Source: a virus. From it: a stretch of 52,399 nt of DNA. The position numbers and the translations under genes were made by a program. The stretch is from the IMG/VR virus record IMGVR_UViG_3300021197_000246, positions 1 to 52,399 of that record, one strand, 5' to 3'. The notes under the pieces were generated by a model. It saw nothing but the letters and a program-made list of their open reading frames with translations. It made no database searches and had not been told where the DNA came from. Shown one piece after another: positions 1 through 6,899 of the stretch; within the stretch, counting starts at the first letter, position 1, and the number at the start of each line of letters is the position of its first letter.

Positions 1-163
1 CAACCTCAAAGTCTGTCCCGTCTGTGCAAGCGTAAAATGTCGTGTTCCCATTACCAATAGAGGCAAAAGTCTCAAACCCCGTAACGGCCCCAGCTAACGT
101 ATATGTGCCAGTACCCGTTGTCGTGGTTGTTTCTTTGGCCCTATCTGAGAGAACAAGCGCCAT
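1..163 (-). CDS. Tail fibre N-terminus, cut by left window edge
   Basis: The frame starts at ATG 161-163 and runs open through base 1, so only 54 residues are visible. It begins MALVLSDRAKETTTTTGTG and continues with a Thr/Gly-rich stretch ending in TDGTDFEV. From memory this N-terminal module is common at the start of marine phage tail fibre or virion appendage proteins, where it probably anchors the fibre to the tail. It is followed one base later by the stop of nothing else; the next upstream gene stops at 165. Its frame is continuous, across the window ends, with the fibre fragment at 51336-52399 (see findings). Function as a fibre anchor is inferred. Confidence 0.6.
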   Translation of the reverse strand, partial: MALVLSDRAKETTTTTGTGTYTLAGAVTGFETFASIGNGNTTFYACTDGTDFEV

Positions 164-164
164 G

Positions 165-596
165 TTACTTCAACTCAATAGTTAGGTTACCCGCGTTAAT
201 ACGGAAAATATCACCACTTTGAATTGTCTTGTTAACATCCAGTGCGCCAACAAATAAAACATTGCCGCTACTTGATGCGTCTACAACAAAGGCATGTGTA
301 ATAACATCGTCCCCGCCGCCGCCCGAAGCAGGAAACTCAATGTTCGCTGCGTTTGTAGCCGTTTGAGCATCTGTACCCACTACTGGGACTGTCCACCCAG
401 AAGCCGCCACCTGCTGCCTTGCGTAGTTGGTAAAATCCGCTTCAGTGACAGAGCCTGTTTCAATACTGCTAACTGCTGTAGCTAGACCGACATAGATGCT
501 GTTGCCCGGAGAAGCAAAACTCTCCGCGTTGTTCTTAAACAGAAACTGCAATATCGCATGTTCTGTATAATTGGTTGCTGCATTTGAAGTTGCCAT
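165..596 (-). CDS. Putative virion/tail fibre-associated protein, 143 aa
   Basis: A 143-residue Ser/Thr/Ala/Gly-rich protein starting MATSNAATNYTEHAILQFLF. The pattern of an N-terminal helix (TEHAILQFLFKNN), then a short beta segment IYVGLATA and a TEADFTNYARQ motif resembles a phage structural family often labelled tail fibre protein or gp80-like; this comparison is from memory. It lies between an adaptor gene and a fibre start, so a tail role is likely. A good ribosome site (AAGGAGTAAATT) precedes the ATG. No enzymatic motif is seen. Confidence 0.6.
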   Translation of the reverse strand: MATSNAATNYTEHAILQFLFKNNAESFASPGNSIYVGLATAVSSIETGSVTEADFTNYARQQVAASGWTVPVVGTDAQTATNAANIEFPASGGGGDDVITHAFVVDASSSGNVLFVGALDVNKTIQSGDIFRINAGNLTIELK

Positions 597-606
597 AATT
601 TACTCC

Positions 607-1254
607 TTATGTACGGGGCCGTTCCGGCAAACCCCTGCGATACGCATCGCTGTTTTCTCTGGCCTCCGCCAGATCCTTAATCCTACTCAAAGCCTCTTGA
701 AACTGCTTCTCATACATGGTGAGCATATCCTGCTCACCTTTCATGTAAGTATACGCTTCGACCAAAGAACCGTAAAGCATGGCATTCGGAGCGTTCTCAC
801 TGAGCCATGTTGTACCAGAATCAGCCCCGGCTGTTAATGACGTAGGCCTATAATAGTAGTGAAGCTCAACAGCAAAGTTTGCATTCGGTGTTGGCGACAC
901 AATAAAGTTGTCGATATCGAAGAAAGCGTAATACTTAGGAACCCCTGTTGTGGATGCGTTGGGGTTGTACTCCTGAATAAAGTTTACATCCTTCTGCAAC
1001 AAAAACTCTTTGGAGCTACTGTTGGTGATCGACATAGAAAAAGACGCTAGATAGTCACTAGGCACAGAAAGATATGGGTCATTCTGCGACAAGGCTGACG
1101 TGGCATTTTTGCGGAAAAGTTCTAGGTCAACAAGTTTGAATATGCGCTGCTCTGTGTTCTTAATGAACGTAGGCAGGTTTGTAACAAACGAAGTTTCTGT
1201 GTTCTCCGTGTAATCCTGTATCGCTGTCTTTAGCTGTGCATAGGTGTAGCTCAC
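607..1254 (-). CDS. Head-tail adaptor protein, SU10-adaptor/gp11-like
   Basis: The protein has 215 residues and starts MSYTYAQLKTAIQDYTENTE. Features typical of the SU10-type adaptor family are the N-terminal YAQLKTAIQDYTEN helix, a TEQRIFKLVDLE segment, a central beta part with PxDYLASFSM, PKYYAFFD and ELHYYYRP, and a C-terminal helix (AMLYGSLVEAYTYMKGEQDM) ending in a charged tail. Such proteins attach to the portal ring and connect the head to a short tail. A second adaptor-like gene is encoded at 1761-2429, with one structural gene between them. I am fairly sure of the adaptor role but not of the exact layer in the neck. Confidence 0.75.
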   Translation of the reverse strand: MSYTYAQLKTAIQDYTENTETSFVTNLPTFIKNTEQRIFKLVDLELFRKNATSALSQNDPYLSVPSDYLASFSMSITNSSSKEFLLQKDVNFIQEYNPNASTTGVPKYYAFFDIDNFIVSPTPNANFAVELHYYYRPTSLTAGADSGTTWLSENAPNAMLYGSLVEAYTYMKGEQDMLTMYEKQFQEALSRIKDLAEARENSDAYRRGLPERPRT

Positions 1255-1761
1255 TTAAACCTCCAATGTGACTGGTCCGACAGTCGCATTTTCACCGCCG
1301 CCTCGTGTATTACCGGCTGTCGCGGTTCCTGACGAGGCCGTGAAGGTATAAAGGTTTGAATCCACAACAGTAATCGAGTAACCACTTGCATTCTCCAATA
1401 CGGCTTCCGTAAAACCGTCAAAAGCTTCAGCTTTGCGGAATCTTACAGTATCTGAGGTGCTACGTCCATGAGAGGGTTCAACCACGGTAATGGTGGTAGA
1501 ACCTTGGGCACCTGATATAAACGGGCTAGGCCCAAGAAGCCTTGCAACTGCAACCTCGGTCCTTTGATCTGGGCGTGGATCAAACAATGCTTGCGGGTCT
1601 GGCCCTACCTGTGGTGGCTCAAGCTGTGGGTGCTTTGGCTCATACTCATCTGGTCCTACCTTCAGTCCATTCCACTCCGTCTGCATTTCAACAAGCCGGT
1701 AGCGAAACCCCGACCTATCGGAGTAGCCCCAAGCATCTTTACCCGAAGCATACCTCGCCAT
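1255..1761 (-). CDS. Structural protein with beta-repeat (FCCH-like) domain
   Basis: A 168-residue protein starting MARYASGKDAWGYSDRSG. The N-terminal half is Pro/charge-rich and carries YEPKHPQLEPPQVGPDPQAL, which I recall as conserved in marine phages. The C-terminal half (about 85-155) is a beta-rich domain: STTITVVEPSHG, a DTVRF strand, then YSITVVDSNLYTFTAS. The same order of motifs (VTVTDSSHG, NDFVTFSGA, NSYKITASA) occurs in the gp10-like protein at 44515-46392. The start overlaps the preceding adaptor gene's stop by one base, so the two are probably translationally coupled. Role: tail or neck structural protein, inferred from context. Confidence 0.6.
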   Translation of the reverse strand: MARYASGKDAWGYSDRSGFRYRLVEMQTEWNGLKVGPDEYEPKHPQLEPPQVGPDPQALFDPRPDQRTEVAVARLLGPSPFISGAQGSTTITVVEPSHGRSTSDTVRFRKAEAFDGFTEAVLENASGYSITVVDSNLYTFTASSGTATAGNTRGGGENATVGPVTLEV

Positions 1762-2429
1762 TAATTAACCCTCAGATACTGTATGCTTGGCTGTAGTTTC
1801 AGGGCAACTCGGTCTTCGTCCTCATCTGCGGCACGTTGAAACTCTTCTTCGTACAGGTTCTTTAGAAGCTGCACTCGTTCCGGTGCTTTTTTAAGAGCAG
1901 TATAGTACGCAAGGCCTGCGACCATGCAGGGCAAAAACCTGAACGGTGCATCTGTTGTGTTAACCAAAGCATCGACATCTTCAATCCGTTGAACATAGTA
2001 ATATACCAATGTGTCTGTGGAATTTTCAGGGGTGGGCCACAGCGTGATCTGAGGCTCCACCTGGCGGTTGTAGTAATACTGACTTGGGCGTCCCTGTGTT
2101 GTTTTGTTTGGTACTGTCAGATACTCACTGCGTGACATTCGGCTTATCTCAAAGTCTGTACCACTACGGCGAACTACTACTTCCAAAAGATCCGTATAGT
2201 CCGATGTAAATGTATACGTCGCCGTGCCTTGAGTCAGAGCTTGCGTAGCTTGCTTGACTGTCCACAAGTTTAGCCCACGGTTTGCCCAGTCCGCAAACAT
2301 CAGGTTCATGGACCTACGCGCCGTGCGAGCATCATAGCCAGTGCGGACTTCAAGGCCGCACCTCTCATACGCCTCTTCGATTATCTCTGCTACGTCGAGA
2401 TCAAAGTCTCGTGAACCTGAAGTTGCCAT
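1761..2429 (-). CDS. Head-tail adaptor / P22 gp4-like tail accessory factor
   Basis: A 222-residue protein. The N-terminal helix DLDVAEIIEEAYERCGLE, then SMNLMFADWANRGLNLWTVKQ, a beta core with QATQALTQGTATYTF and SRSEYLTVPNKTTQGRPS, and PQITLWPTPENSTDTLVYYYV are the typical layout of the P22 gp4-like or portal-adaptor family, which closes the head after packaging. The C-terminal part has a helix with Tyr/Lys and an acidic stretch EDEDRV. The next gene downstream shares its last base (TAATG-type coupling). The assignment rests on motif memory and on location between capsid and tail genes. Confidence 0.75.
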   Translation of the reverse strand: MATSGSRDFDLDVAEIIEEAYERCGLEVRTGYDARTARRSMNLMFADWANRGLNLWTVKQATQALTQGTATYTFTSDYTDLLEVVVRRSGTDFEISRMSRSEYLTVPNKTTQGRPSQYYYNRQVEPQITLWPTPENSTDTLVYYYVQRIEDVDALVNTTDAPFRFLPCMVAGLAYYTALKKAPERVQLLKNLYEEEFQRAADEDEDRVALKLQPSIQYLRVN

Positions 2430-2576
2430 TTACTTTCTCTTCAATGTGCCGCCACGCATCTTACGCATAGCTTTGCCCTTTTTTGCCATGACTGGTTTCT
2501 TCATCATTGAACCACCACCGCGCATAGCTTTCTTTGCGCCCATTCCGCCACGCATCTTACGCATTGGTTTCTTCAT
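2430..2576 (-). CDS. Short Met/Lys/Gly-rich basic protein, 48 aa
   Basis: A 48-residue ORF starting MKKPMRKMRGGMGAKKAMRG, with an internal near-repeat (KKPMRKMRGG ... KAMRKMRGG). A strong ribosome site (GATAGGAGA) lies before the ATG. It ends with GGTLKRK and its TAA abuts the ATG of the adaptor gene downstream. It overlaps the upstream gene by 20 bases. Composition is extreme, with almost only M, K, R and G plus a few A and P. Similar short proteins occur in marine phages (memory); the function is unknown. Nucleic-acid contact inside the virion is one possibility given the charge. Confidence 0.6.
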   Translation of the reverse strand: MKKPMRKMRGGMGAKKAMRGGGSMMKKPVMAKKGKAMRKMRGGTLKRK

Positions 2577-3039
2577 AACACTTTCTCCTATCTCTACGAT
2601 GTTTAACTAAGCGTTGATAATCCTGGTCTTCATAGTTTGAATAATACCCTAAAGCCTCTAGCTTTGCACTAGCGTTGTCTATATCTGTCAAGCGTTGAAT
2701 AAACACCATGCTTAGCTTTTTTTCCTTAAACGCCAACAACCAAACATTGTGTCCTGTTGTTGCTAACCATCCGTTTAAGGCAAAACAAGAGGCCTCTAGA
2801 TCATCGTAACTTTGTTTGTGTGTGTAGCTGGCACAAATTACGACCTGATATGTATCGTCAAAACTTTGTATCTCTTCGTAAACCGCGTCCCACAAATCGT
2901 CTTTTTCTTCTCGGACTTTTACTTTGTTTGCAAACCAAGCGTTTTTGGCGAAAGGACACAAAGCATTTCCGTTGACGGATTTATCTGGCTGACTAAGTTC
3001 CGATACAATCCAATTTTTAAGAACGTCTGTTAGTGACAT
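2557..3039 (-). CDS. Conserved hypothetical with CPFAK motif, 160 aa
   Basis: The protein starts MSLTDVLKNWIVSELSQPDK. Around residue 28 it has LCPFAKNAWFANKVKV, which recalls the LCPFAK motif of DUF1415-type proteins, though I cannot confirm homology. The rest is mixed alpha/beta, with one further Cys in the VVICASYTH strand and another in ASCFALNGW, and the C-terminus is basic (KHRRDRRKCYEE). It is placed among small virion-associated genes and overlaps both neighbours. No catalytic pattern is certain; a metal or thiol role for the Cys residues is only a guess. Confidence 0.55.
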   Translation of the reverse strand: MSLTDVLKNWIVSELSQPDKSVNGNALCPFAKNAWFANKVKVREEKDDLWDAVYEEIQSFDDTYQVVICASYTHKQSYDDLEASCFALNGWLATTGHNVWLLAFKEKKLSMVFIQRLTDIDNASAKLEALGYYSNYEDQDYQRLVKHRRDRRKCYEETNA

Positions 3040-3193
3040 TTTTCTTTGGCATAGTTATAGCACCAGCCATTTCTTTGCGCGGGGAACAGTGCATGCCGCC
3101 ATGACTAAAACCAGGAACACCACGTCCCTTTAAAATGTCAGCTTTCGTAACATCGCCATCCTTGTTCAAATCCGGGAACTTTTTATTTGCCAC
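3017..3193 (-). CDS. Small EF-hand-like protein, 58 aa, GTG start
   Basis: It starts at GTG 3191-3193, eight bases after AAGGAG. The N-terminus MANKKFPDLNKDGDVTKADI contains a D-x-N-x-D-G-x-x-T-x-x-D loop, the pattern of a calcium-binding EF-hand or dockerin loop. It continues LKGRGVPGFSHGGMHCSPRKE. I recall short proteins with the same beginning from many marine phages, function unknown. It overlaps the genes on both sides (11 and 23 bases), which fits a tightly packed late operon. Calcium binding is inferred from the loop only. Confidence 0.6.
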   Translation of the reverse strand: MANKKFPDLNKDGDVTKADILKGRGVPGFSHGGMHCSPRKEMAGAITMPKKNVTNRRS

Positions 3194-3467
3194 GTTTCTT
3201 TCTCCTTAATGCTTTTACACGCCGGGGCTTTCCGGCTGGTTGCCCAATACGTTTCTTCTGCGCAATTCTACTACGCTTCTCTGCTGCTGTCATTTCGCTA
3301 GATGTTTTAGGAGTTTTACTGGAAACTCTCTTAGAGGGGCGACAATATGGAGTACCCCGTTTTTCACCCTTGCGACGGCCACACGGTTTTCCTGTACGCT
3401 GGTCCGTCCACTTTTCCTTAAACCATCTTTTAAGAGCCAAGCCCTTTTTCGTCTTGCGTACCGCCAT
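3183..3467 (-). CDS. Basic Cys-containing protein, DUF5872-like, 94 aa
   Basis: A very basic protein starting MAVRKTKKGLALKRWFKEKW. The segment KWTDQRTGKPCGRRKGEKRG, then TPYCRPSKRVSSKTPKTSSE, is the hallmark of a family I know from phages and large DNA viruses (DUF5872, name from memory). Two cysteines about 13 residues apart sit in a Gly/Arg-rich context that might bind metal or nucleic acid. The C-terminus is Lys/Arg-rich (VKALRRKKRGK). It lies in a run of short basic late genes. Confidence 0.6.
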   Translation of the reverse strand: MAVRKTKKGLALKRWFKEKWTDQRTGKPCGRRKGEKRGTPYCRPSKRVSSKTPKTSSEMTAAEKRSRIAQKKRIGQPAGKPRRVKALRRKKRGK

Positions 3468-3470
3468 TGC

Positions 3471-4166
3471 TTACTTCCTTGACTTTTTAATCGCATCGAA
3501 TGTCTCCCGCATAGTGGCAGGCTTCTCATTCTTCGGATCGTACTTGCACTTTATTTCCCGTGGGAAAAACTCGTTCAAGCCTAACCATACGCTGTCAACA
3601 GTGTTATTAGGCCCATGATATATGCATACACGCTGCCCGTCTATAAGCTCACAACCCTTGAGTCGGCAGTCTACATACTCCGGTATGGATGCTGCGTTAG
3701 CCGCACTTTTTAGGAACATTACAAAACCCAGTAAAACTCCTGATCCGACACAGACCATTAGAATCCACGCCACCACCTCTACAAATTTACGGCGTCTTTG
3801 TCTCTGTTTGTATAAAGTTTCTTGGCGTTGTTTGCGGATAGACCCTTCCATTTTTACGAGTTCATCCCACTTGGACCTGCCCATAGTCATGCCAATCCAC
3901 TGCTGCAACTCATACCTTTGTTGTTGAGCTTTCTGCTTTGCAGCAAATGTTTCTATAGCTTCCTGCTCTACAGACTTACCCGCAAACAGTTTTTTAAATA
4001 TGGGTGGGTTTTTGGCTTCCTTTTCAAGCATGTCCAGATCGGACATTGCACCCATCCAACGAGACAGGTCTGAGGCCATAGACTCTATATCACGGCCTAC
4101 CTGCATACCTTTTTTGATTGCGCCAAAAGCTGCGGAAGCTGCTGCCATCGCTGATACTGGATCCAT
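3471..4166 (-). CDS. Single-pass membrane/virion protein, 231 aa
   Basis: The first 125 residues are helical and increasingly basic (EAIETFAAKQKAQQQRYELQ, then KQRQRRRKF). One hydrophobic segment at about 128-151 (VVAWILMVCVGSGVLLGF) is a probable membrane span. After it comes a Cys-containing domain (C167, C172, C181, C207) with ECK-like charge, which would be outside the cytoplasm if the basic side stays in. It starts MDPVSAMAAASAAFGAIKKG, a beginning I recall from marine phage hypothetical proteins. Possible roles are DNA ejection or host membrane interaction; neither is shown by sequence. Confidence 0.6.
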   Translation of the reverse strand: MDPVSAMAAASAAFGAIKKGMQVGRDIESMASDLSRWMGAMSDLDMLEKEAKNPPIFKKLFAGKSVEQEAIETFAAKQKAQQQRYELQQWIGMTMGRSKWDELVKMEGSIRKQRQETLYKQRQRRRKFVEVVAWILMVCVGSGVLLGFVMFLKSAANAASIPEYVDCRLKGCELIDGQRVCIYHGPNNTVDSVWLGLNEFFPREIKCKYDPKNEKPATMRETFDAIKKSRK

Positions 4167-4393
4167 TAATACACCTCCACGCTTCCTTCCTTGACGTACT
4201 TTGGCACACAGTAAGCAGTGACGCGGTCCTTCGGATCTATATAGTCTTTATAGCCGTAGTTTCCGTACCTCTTTGAAACCTCGGCAGCAAAATAGTTACA
4301 TTCTGTAACAGATCTAAAATGCATATCTGCACTTGTTAAGCGTCTGTCTTCACCCGTTCCCAGGTACACCATTAAGACAAACACATGTATCAT
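4166..4393 (-). CDS. Small secreted/membrane-anchored two-Cys protein
   Basis: I chose ATG 4391-4393 (75 residues); a TTG three codons upstream is also possible. The N-terminus MIHVFVLMVYLGTG is hydrophobic and could be a signal or anchor. A pattern FRSVTECNYFAAEV ... AYCVPKYV gives two cysteines flanking the mature part. The same layout (hydrophobic start, F/Y-x-S/T-xx-C, second C near the end) is found at 24825-25013 and 35687-35947. Its stop overlaps the next gene's start. Function unknown. Confidence 0.55.
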   Translation of the reverse strand: MIHVFVLMVYLGTGEDRRLTSADMHFRSVTECNYFAAEVSKRYGNYGYKDYIDPKDRVTAYCVPKYVKEGSVEVY

Positions 4394-4398
4394 CGCGG

Positions 4399-4575
4399 TC
4401 AATAAATCTTTGTTGTGCGGTACTTGTACGTTCCGCCGGTTGCTTTCTTTTTGCTGTCACCCCAGTTTGCTGCGCCAACTTTTCTGCATTTTGCGATGGC
4501 CCCACTTGCGTACGCCGACGGGAAGACCTTATAGCGGCGTTTAACTTTGTGATAGCATGCATCTTTCTTGCTCAT
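4399..4575 (-). CDS. Small basic Cys protein with CYHKVK...SAYASGA motif
   Basis: The 58-residue protein starts MSKKDACYHKVKRRYKVFPS and continues AYASGAIAKCRKVGAANWGD. I recognise this motif from short proteins of marine phages and large algal viruses; no function is known to me. Two Cys residues and many Lys/Arg residues suggest nucleic-acid or metal binding. The overlapping reading frame at 4350-4562 is a shadow. The gene lies between a membrane-anchored small protein and a single-span membrane protein. Confidence 0.6.
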   Translation of the reverse strand: MSKKDACYHKVKRRYKVFPSAYASGAIAKCRKVGAANWGDSKKKATGGTYKYRTTKIY

Positions 4576-4599
4576 TTCTGCCTCTTTAGTTTTTTAAGC

Positions 4600-4836
4600 T
4601 TACGAACCTTCTTGAACTTTTTCTTCTGGGGCGGCTTTGATATTTGGTTTTCGAGTGACCCACGCGAGATTCCCATCTTTATTCCTCTCTATGTAATCTT
4701 CCCACAAAGTAGTGAGCATCTTGTGGTTTTCATCAACCTTGACGCTTATAACAGCCGTGTCTGTCTTTAGCTCAACTATGGACAGAGCTATCCAAGCAAC
4801 AAAACCCAGTATTGCAGTAACCCCTATATTTAGCAT
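4600..4836 (-). CDS. Small single-span membrane protein, 78 aa
   Basis: I chose ATG 4834-4836 because GGAG lies six bases upstream; an ATG two codons earlier has the ribosome site too close. The protein begins MLNIGVTAILGFVAWIAL, a membrane segment to about residue 20, followed by a helical, charged part (VELKTDTAVISVKVDENHKM) and a Lys/Glu-rich tail. This resembles holin-accessory or i-spanin-like proteins, but it is too short and generic to decide. It overlaps the upstream DUF6321-like gene by a few bases. Confidence 0.5.
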   Translation of the reverse strand: MLNIGVTAILGFVAWIALSIVELKTDTAVISVKVDENHKMLTTLWEDYIERNKDGNLAWVTRKPNIKAAPEEKVQEGS

Positions 4837-5114
4837 TTCCATCTCCGACGAGCTGCACAGATACGTTTTTTAGGAGTCTTCTTGCAACTGATGTTATGCA
4901 TCTTCATCTGACCAGCAGAACGCGAGCAGTATGACTTGCGACGCTTCGCACGAGACTTGCTAGGCTTGCTCTCAGTCACCGCTGTTTGAAGCTTGCTTCC
5001 TGGGTTTTTACGACGATACGCTGCAACACCAGCCTTAGTCATTCCCGCTCCAGATTTAGTGGAGCGGAAATTCTTTTTGTTGCGCTTGGGCATCTTTGAT
5101 GGCTTTCTAGCCAT
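4830..5114 (-). CDS. Basic protein, DUF6321-like, 94 aa
   Basis: It starts MARKPSKMPKRNKKNFRSTK and contains SGAGMTKAGVAAYRRKNPGS then KLQTAVTESKPSKSRAKRRK, the signature of a family I recall from phages and giant viruses as DUF6321. The end is Cys-rich (YCSRSAGQM, ISCKKTPKKRICAARRRWKC), giving four Cys in about 25 residues. This is a plausible small zinc or nucleic-acid-binding module. The net charge is strongly positive. A virion or condensation role is inferred from charge and from the late-gene neighbourhood. Confidence 0.6.
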   Translation of the reverse strand: MARKPSKMPKRNKKNFRSTKSGAGMTKAGVAAYRRKNPGSKLQTAVTESKPSKSRAKRRKSYCSRSAGQMKMHNISCKKTPKKRICAARRRWKC

Positions 5115-5386
5115 TAGCCAAAGAACCCAGTGATAGAGTCTACGTTAGTGAGCGTCACATGACACTCATCATCGAAGATCATGCCGTGATCAGGAATGGT
5201 AATTTGATTGTCGTCTGATGTATGAAACACCATTGACAACAATGTTGCACCACTACTCCCGTTCTTAAACACAACGGCAGGTGACCCACTAGCGGCTGTC
5301 TTTACATAGAAAGCCTTTAGACGAGTTCTACCACCCTGCAATGTGCCTGTAGCTGTAGCAGTCTTTGCTGTAATAGAAGCAGCCAT
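5114..5386 (-). CDS. Small beta-rich virion protein, 90 aa
   Basis: It starts MAASITAKTATATGTLQGGR and has alternating beta-type segments (RLKAFYVKTAASGSPAVVFK, ATLLSMVFHTSDDN, QITIPDHGMIFDDECHVTLT). The composition fits a small capsid decoration or tail-spike-associated protein. It lies directly downstream of another small structural gene and overlaps the next gene by one base. I recall similar proteins in cyanophage and marine phage structural modules, usually unannotated. Role inferred only. Confidence 0.5.
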   Translation of the reverse strand: MAASITAKTATATGTLQGGRTRLKAFYVKTAASGSPAVVFKNGSSGATLLSMVFHTSDDNQITIPDHGMIFDDECHVTLTNVDSITGFFG

Positions 5387-5398
5387 TGTGCCCTCCTA

Positions 5399-5860
5399 TT
5401 AAGCAAGGTTGTTATTCTGCTGGTACAGGATTGTAACACGAACAAGACCTGCGTTTGTTGCAGCGGAGCCAGTTACAGTCAAACGAATGTCTGCTGTTCC
5501 TGTGTCCTGCCACGCCAATGCAGCGCCAGCTTGAGTTGTTGGATACTTGCGACCAGCAGTTGTTCCGATTGCAAACGTGTTGAGAATGGTAGCAGCACCA
5601 CCAACAGTGTCACCAACACTAAGGTTAGTTGCAGCGTTAGCTGCGGTGATAACATCAATCACACAGTCAATAATCTGAGAGTTTGCTGGGATAACAACGT
5701 CAGTTACAGATGCTGCGACTGCACCACCGGAAAGATCTACTGAGAATGTTTGAGCCATAACAACCTGACCGACATTGGCAATGTTGGTGCCAAGTGTTGT
5801 GCCTGTTGTGTTCTTAATCGTTCCGGCCTTAATAGGACCAGAGAAAGTAGTTGTAGCCAT
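5399..5860 (-). CDS. Putative head decoration protein, 153 aa
   Basis: A protein rich in Ala, Thr, Val and Gly, starting MATTTFSGPIKAGTIKNTTG. Later segments (VVIPANSQIIDCVIDVITAA, LSVGDTVGGAATIL, DIRLTVTGSAATNAGLVRV) look like a beta-sandwich, as in phage head or decoration proteins. It is the first gene after the capsid gene's terminator and is preceded by AGGAGTACAAA. A 7-bp hairpin lies just upstream of this ribosome site. The role as decoration or capsid-stabilising protein is inferred from composition and position. Confidence 0.55.
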   Translation of the reverse strand: MATTTFSGPIKAGTIKNTTGTTLGTNIANVGQVVMAQTFSVDLSGGAVAASVTDVVIPANSQIIDCVIDVITAANAATNLSVGDTVGGAATILNTFAIGTTAGRKYPTTQAGAALAWQDTGTADIRLTVTGSAATNAGLVRVTILYQQNNNLA

Positions 5861-5873
5861 TTTGTACTCCTGT

Positions 5874-5893
5874 CGTGGCTAGTGTCAGCCACG
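5874..5893 (-). promoter_or_regulatory. 5' leader hairpin before decoration-type gene
   Basis: CGTGGCT and AGCCACG form a perfect 7-bp stem around a 6-base loop, ending a few bases before the ribosome site AGGAG of the 5399-5860 gene. It could protect the 5' end or be an RNase processing site that raises expression of the downstream gene. No T-tract follows on this side, so it is not a terminator. Confidence 0.4.
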
Positions 5894-5925
5894 CTGTGCG
5901 GCTGTCAGGGATAAGTAACTATACA

Positions 5926-5955
5926 ATAAAAAAGGGCGGCATGGAAGCCGCCCTC
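5926..5955 (-). terminator. Rho-independent terminator after major capsid gene
   Basis: Read on the minus strand, AGGGCGGC and GCCGCCCT pair around a 6-base loop and are followed by six T residues. It sits 20 bases after the major capsid protein's stop. It would limit read-through into the downstream small structural genes, giving more capsid transcript than downstream transcript. Confidence 0.85.
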
Positions 5956-5975
5956 TAGTTTCTTTGTGCCTACAG

Positions 5976-6887
5976 TTATGCTCCGGGTGAACCGAATACA
6001 CAACGTGGGTCTGAGAAGCCGAAGCTGTAACGCTCACGAGCCTTGAACCGCATGTTACCAGTGTCGAAGTCTGGGTCCATGTTGGTTGACAGAGCTGTAC
6101 GCTCAAAGTGCTTCAGACCGTTAGGTGCATCAGTCTTGATGAAGAATGCATCTGTGTCGGTCAGGTAGTCGTTGACTACATAGCCTTCAGGCAGCATGCC
6201 CATTGACTTCAGCGCGTTCACGTCGTTGTCGGCTGTTCCAACACGGAGGTTAGAAACAAGCAGACGCTCTGCAACGAATTGCAGTTGACGTGGAACAATC
6301 AGTTTCATGCCGCGAAGAGCAATGATGAGTCCACGCTCGTCAACGAAACCAGCGATGCTGATAAGAGCGTCTTCAAGTGAAGTCTCATTAAGGTCTGAGG
6401 CAGTTGCTGGCTCGTTTGAGAACGTGCCACCGCTTGTGAGCGGGTGGTTTGTCGCCATAAGAGCTACACCGTCACCACCAGCAAATGCGCCAGCGGAGAA
6501 GCCATTGTTGAGGACAGAAGCAGCCTTAACCTGCTTGGTGTGTGCCATAGAACGAGCAAGAGCGCGTGTATAGCGGGCACCAAGACGGTCATAAAGGTTA
6601 TCTTCGATAGCCTCTTCCGTGATTGAAAAGCCCATTGCGATGGTCTCGTGGTTATACCGTGCGGTATACGCCTCATTTGCATCGTCATAGGAGATTCCAG
6701 AACCCTCGTTTTTCACAGGGGCTGCACCGAAACCTGACAGCATGACCTCTTCTTCAAACGCCCGGTCTGATGACTCGGTGTCAAAGATCTCAGCATGCTG
6801 ACCTTCGTAGCGGTTGTATTCCATACCAAAGAGGGCGTTGAGGCCTGGTTCTAGTTCTTTGGCGAGTTGTGCGCGAGAAATAGCCAT
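5976..6887 (-). CDS. Major capsid protein, Mu gpT-like HK97 fold
   Basis: The 303-residue protein starts MAISRAQLAKELEPGLNALF. The order EPGLNALFGMEYNRY, a beta-region around EEVMLSGFGAAPVKNEG, YNHETIAMGFSITEEAIED, a spine-helix-like part LGARYTRALARSMAHTKQ and a late GLIIALRGMKLIVPRQLQF, then LTDTDAFFIKTDAPNGLKHF matches Mu gpT-type major head subunits in my memory. It lies after scaffold and decoration-type genes and before a strong terminator, as expected for an abundant product. No N-terminal delta domain is visible; assembly probably uses the separate scaffold at 7997-8875. Confidence 0.85.
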   Translation of the reverse strand: MAISRAQLAKELEPGLNALFGMEYNRYEGQHAEIFDTESSDRAFEEEVMLSGFGAAPVKNEGSGISYDDANEAYTARYNHETIAMGFSITEEAIEDNLYDRLGARYTRALARSMAHTKQVKAASVLNNGFSAGAFAGGDGVALMATNHPLTSGGTFSNEPATASDLNETSLEDALISIAGFVDERGLIIALRGMKLIVPRQLQFVAERLLVSNLRVGTADNDVNALKSMGMLPEGYVVNDYLTDTDAFFIKTDAPNGLKHFERTALSTNMDPDFDTGNMRFKARERYSFGFSDPRCVFGSPGA

Positions 6888-6899
6888 TGTCTAGCCTCC

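Noticed and set aside
4350-4562. A 70-residue minus-strand frame overlapping the CYHKVK gene.
   Set aside because: The other frame has the recognised motif and a better composition; this one is a shadow.
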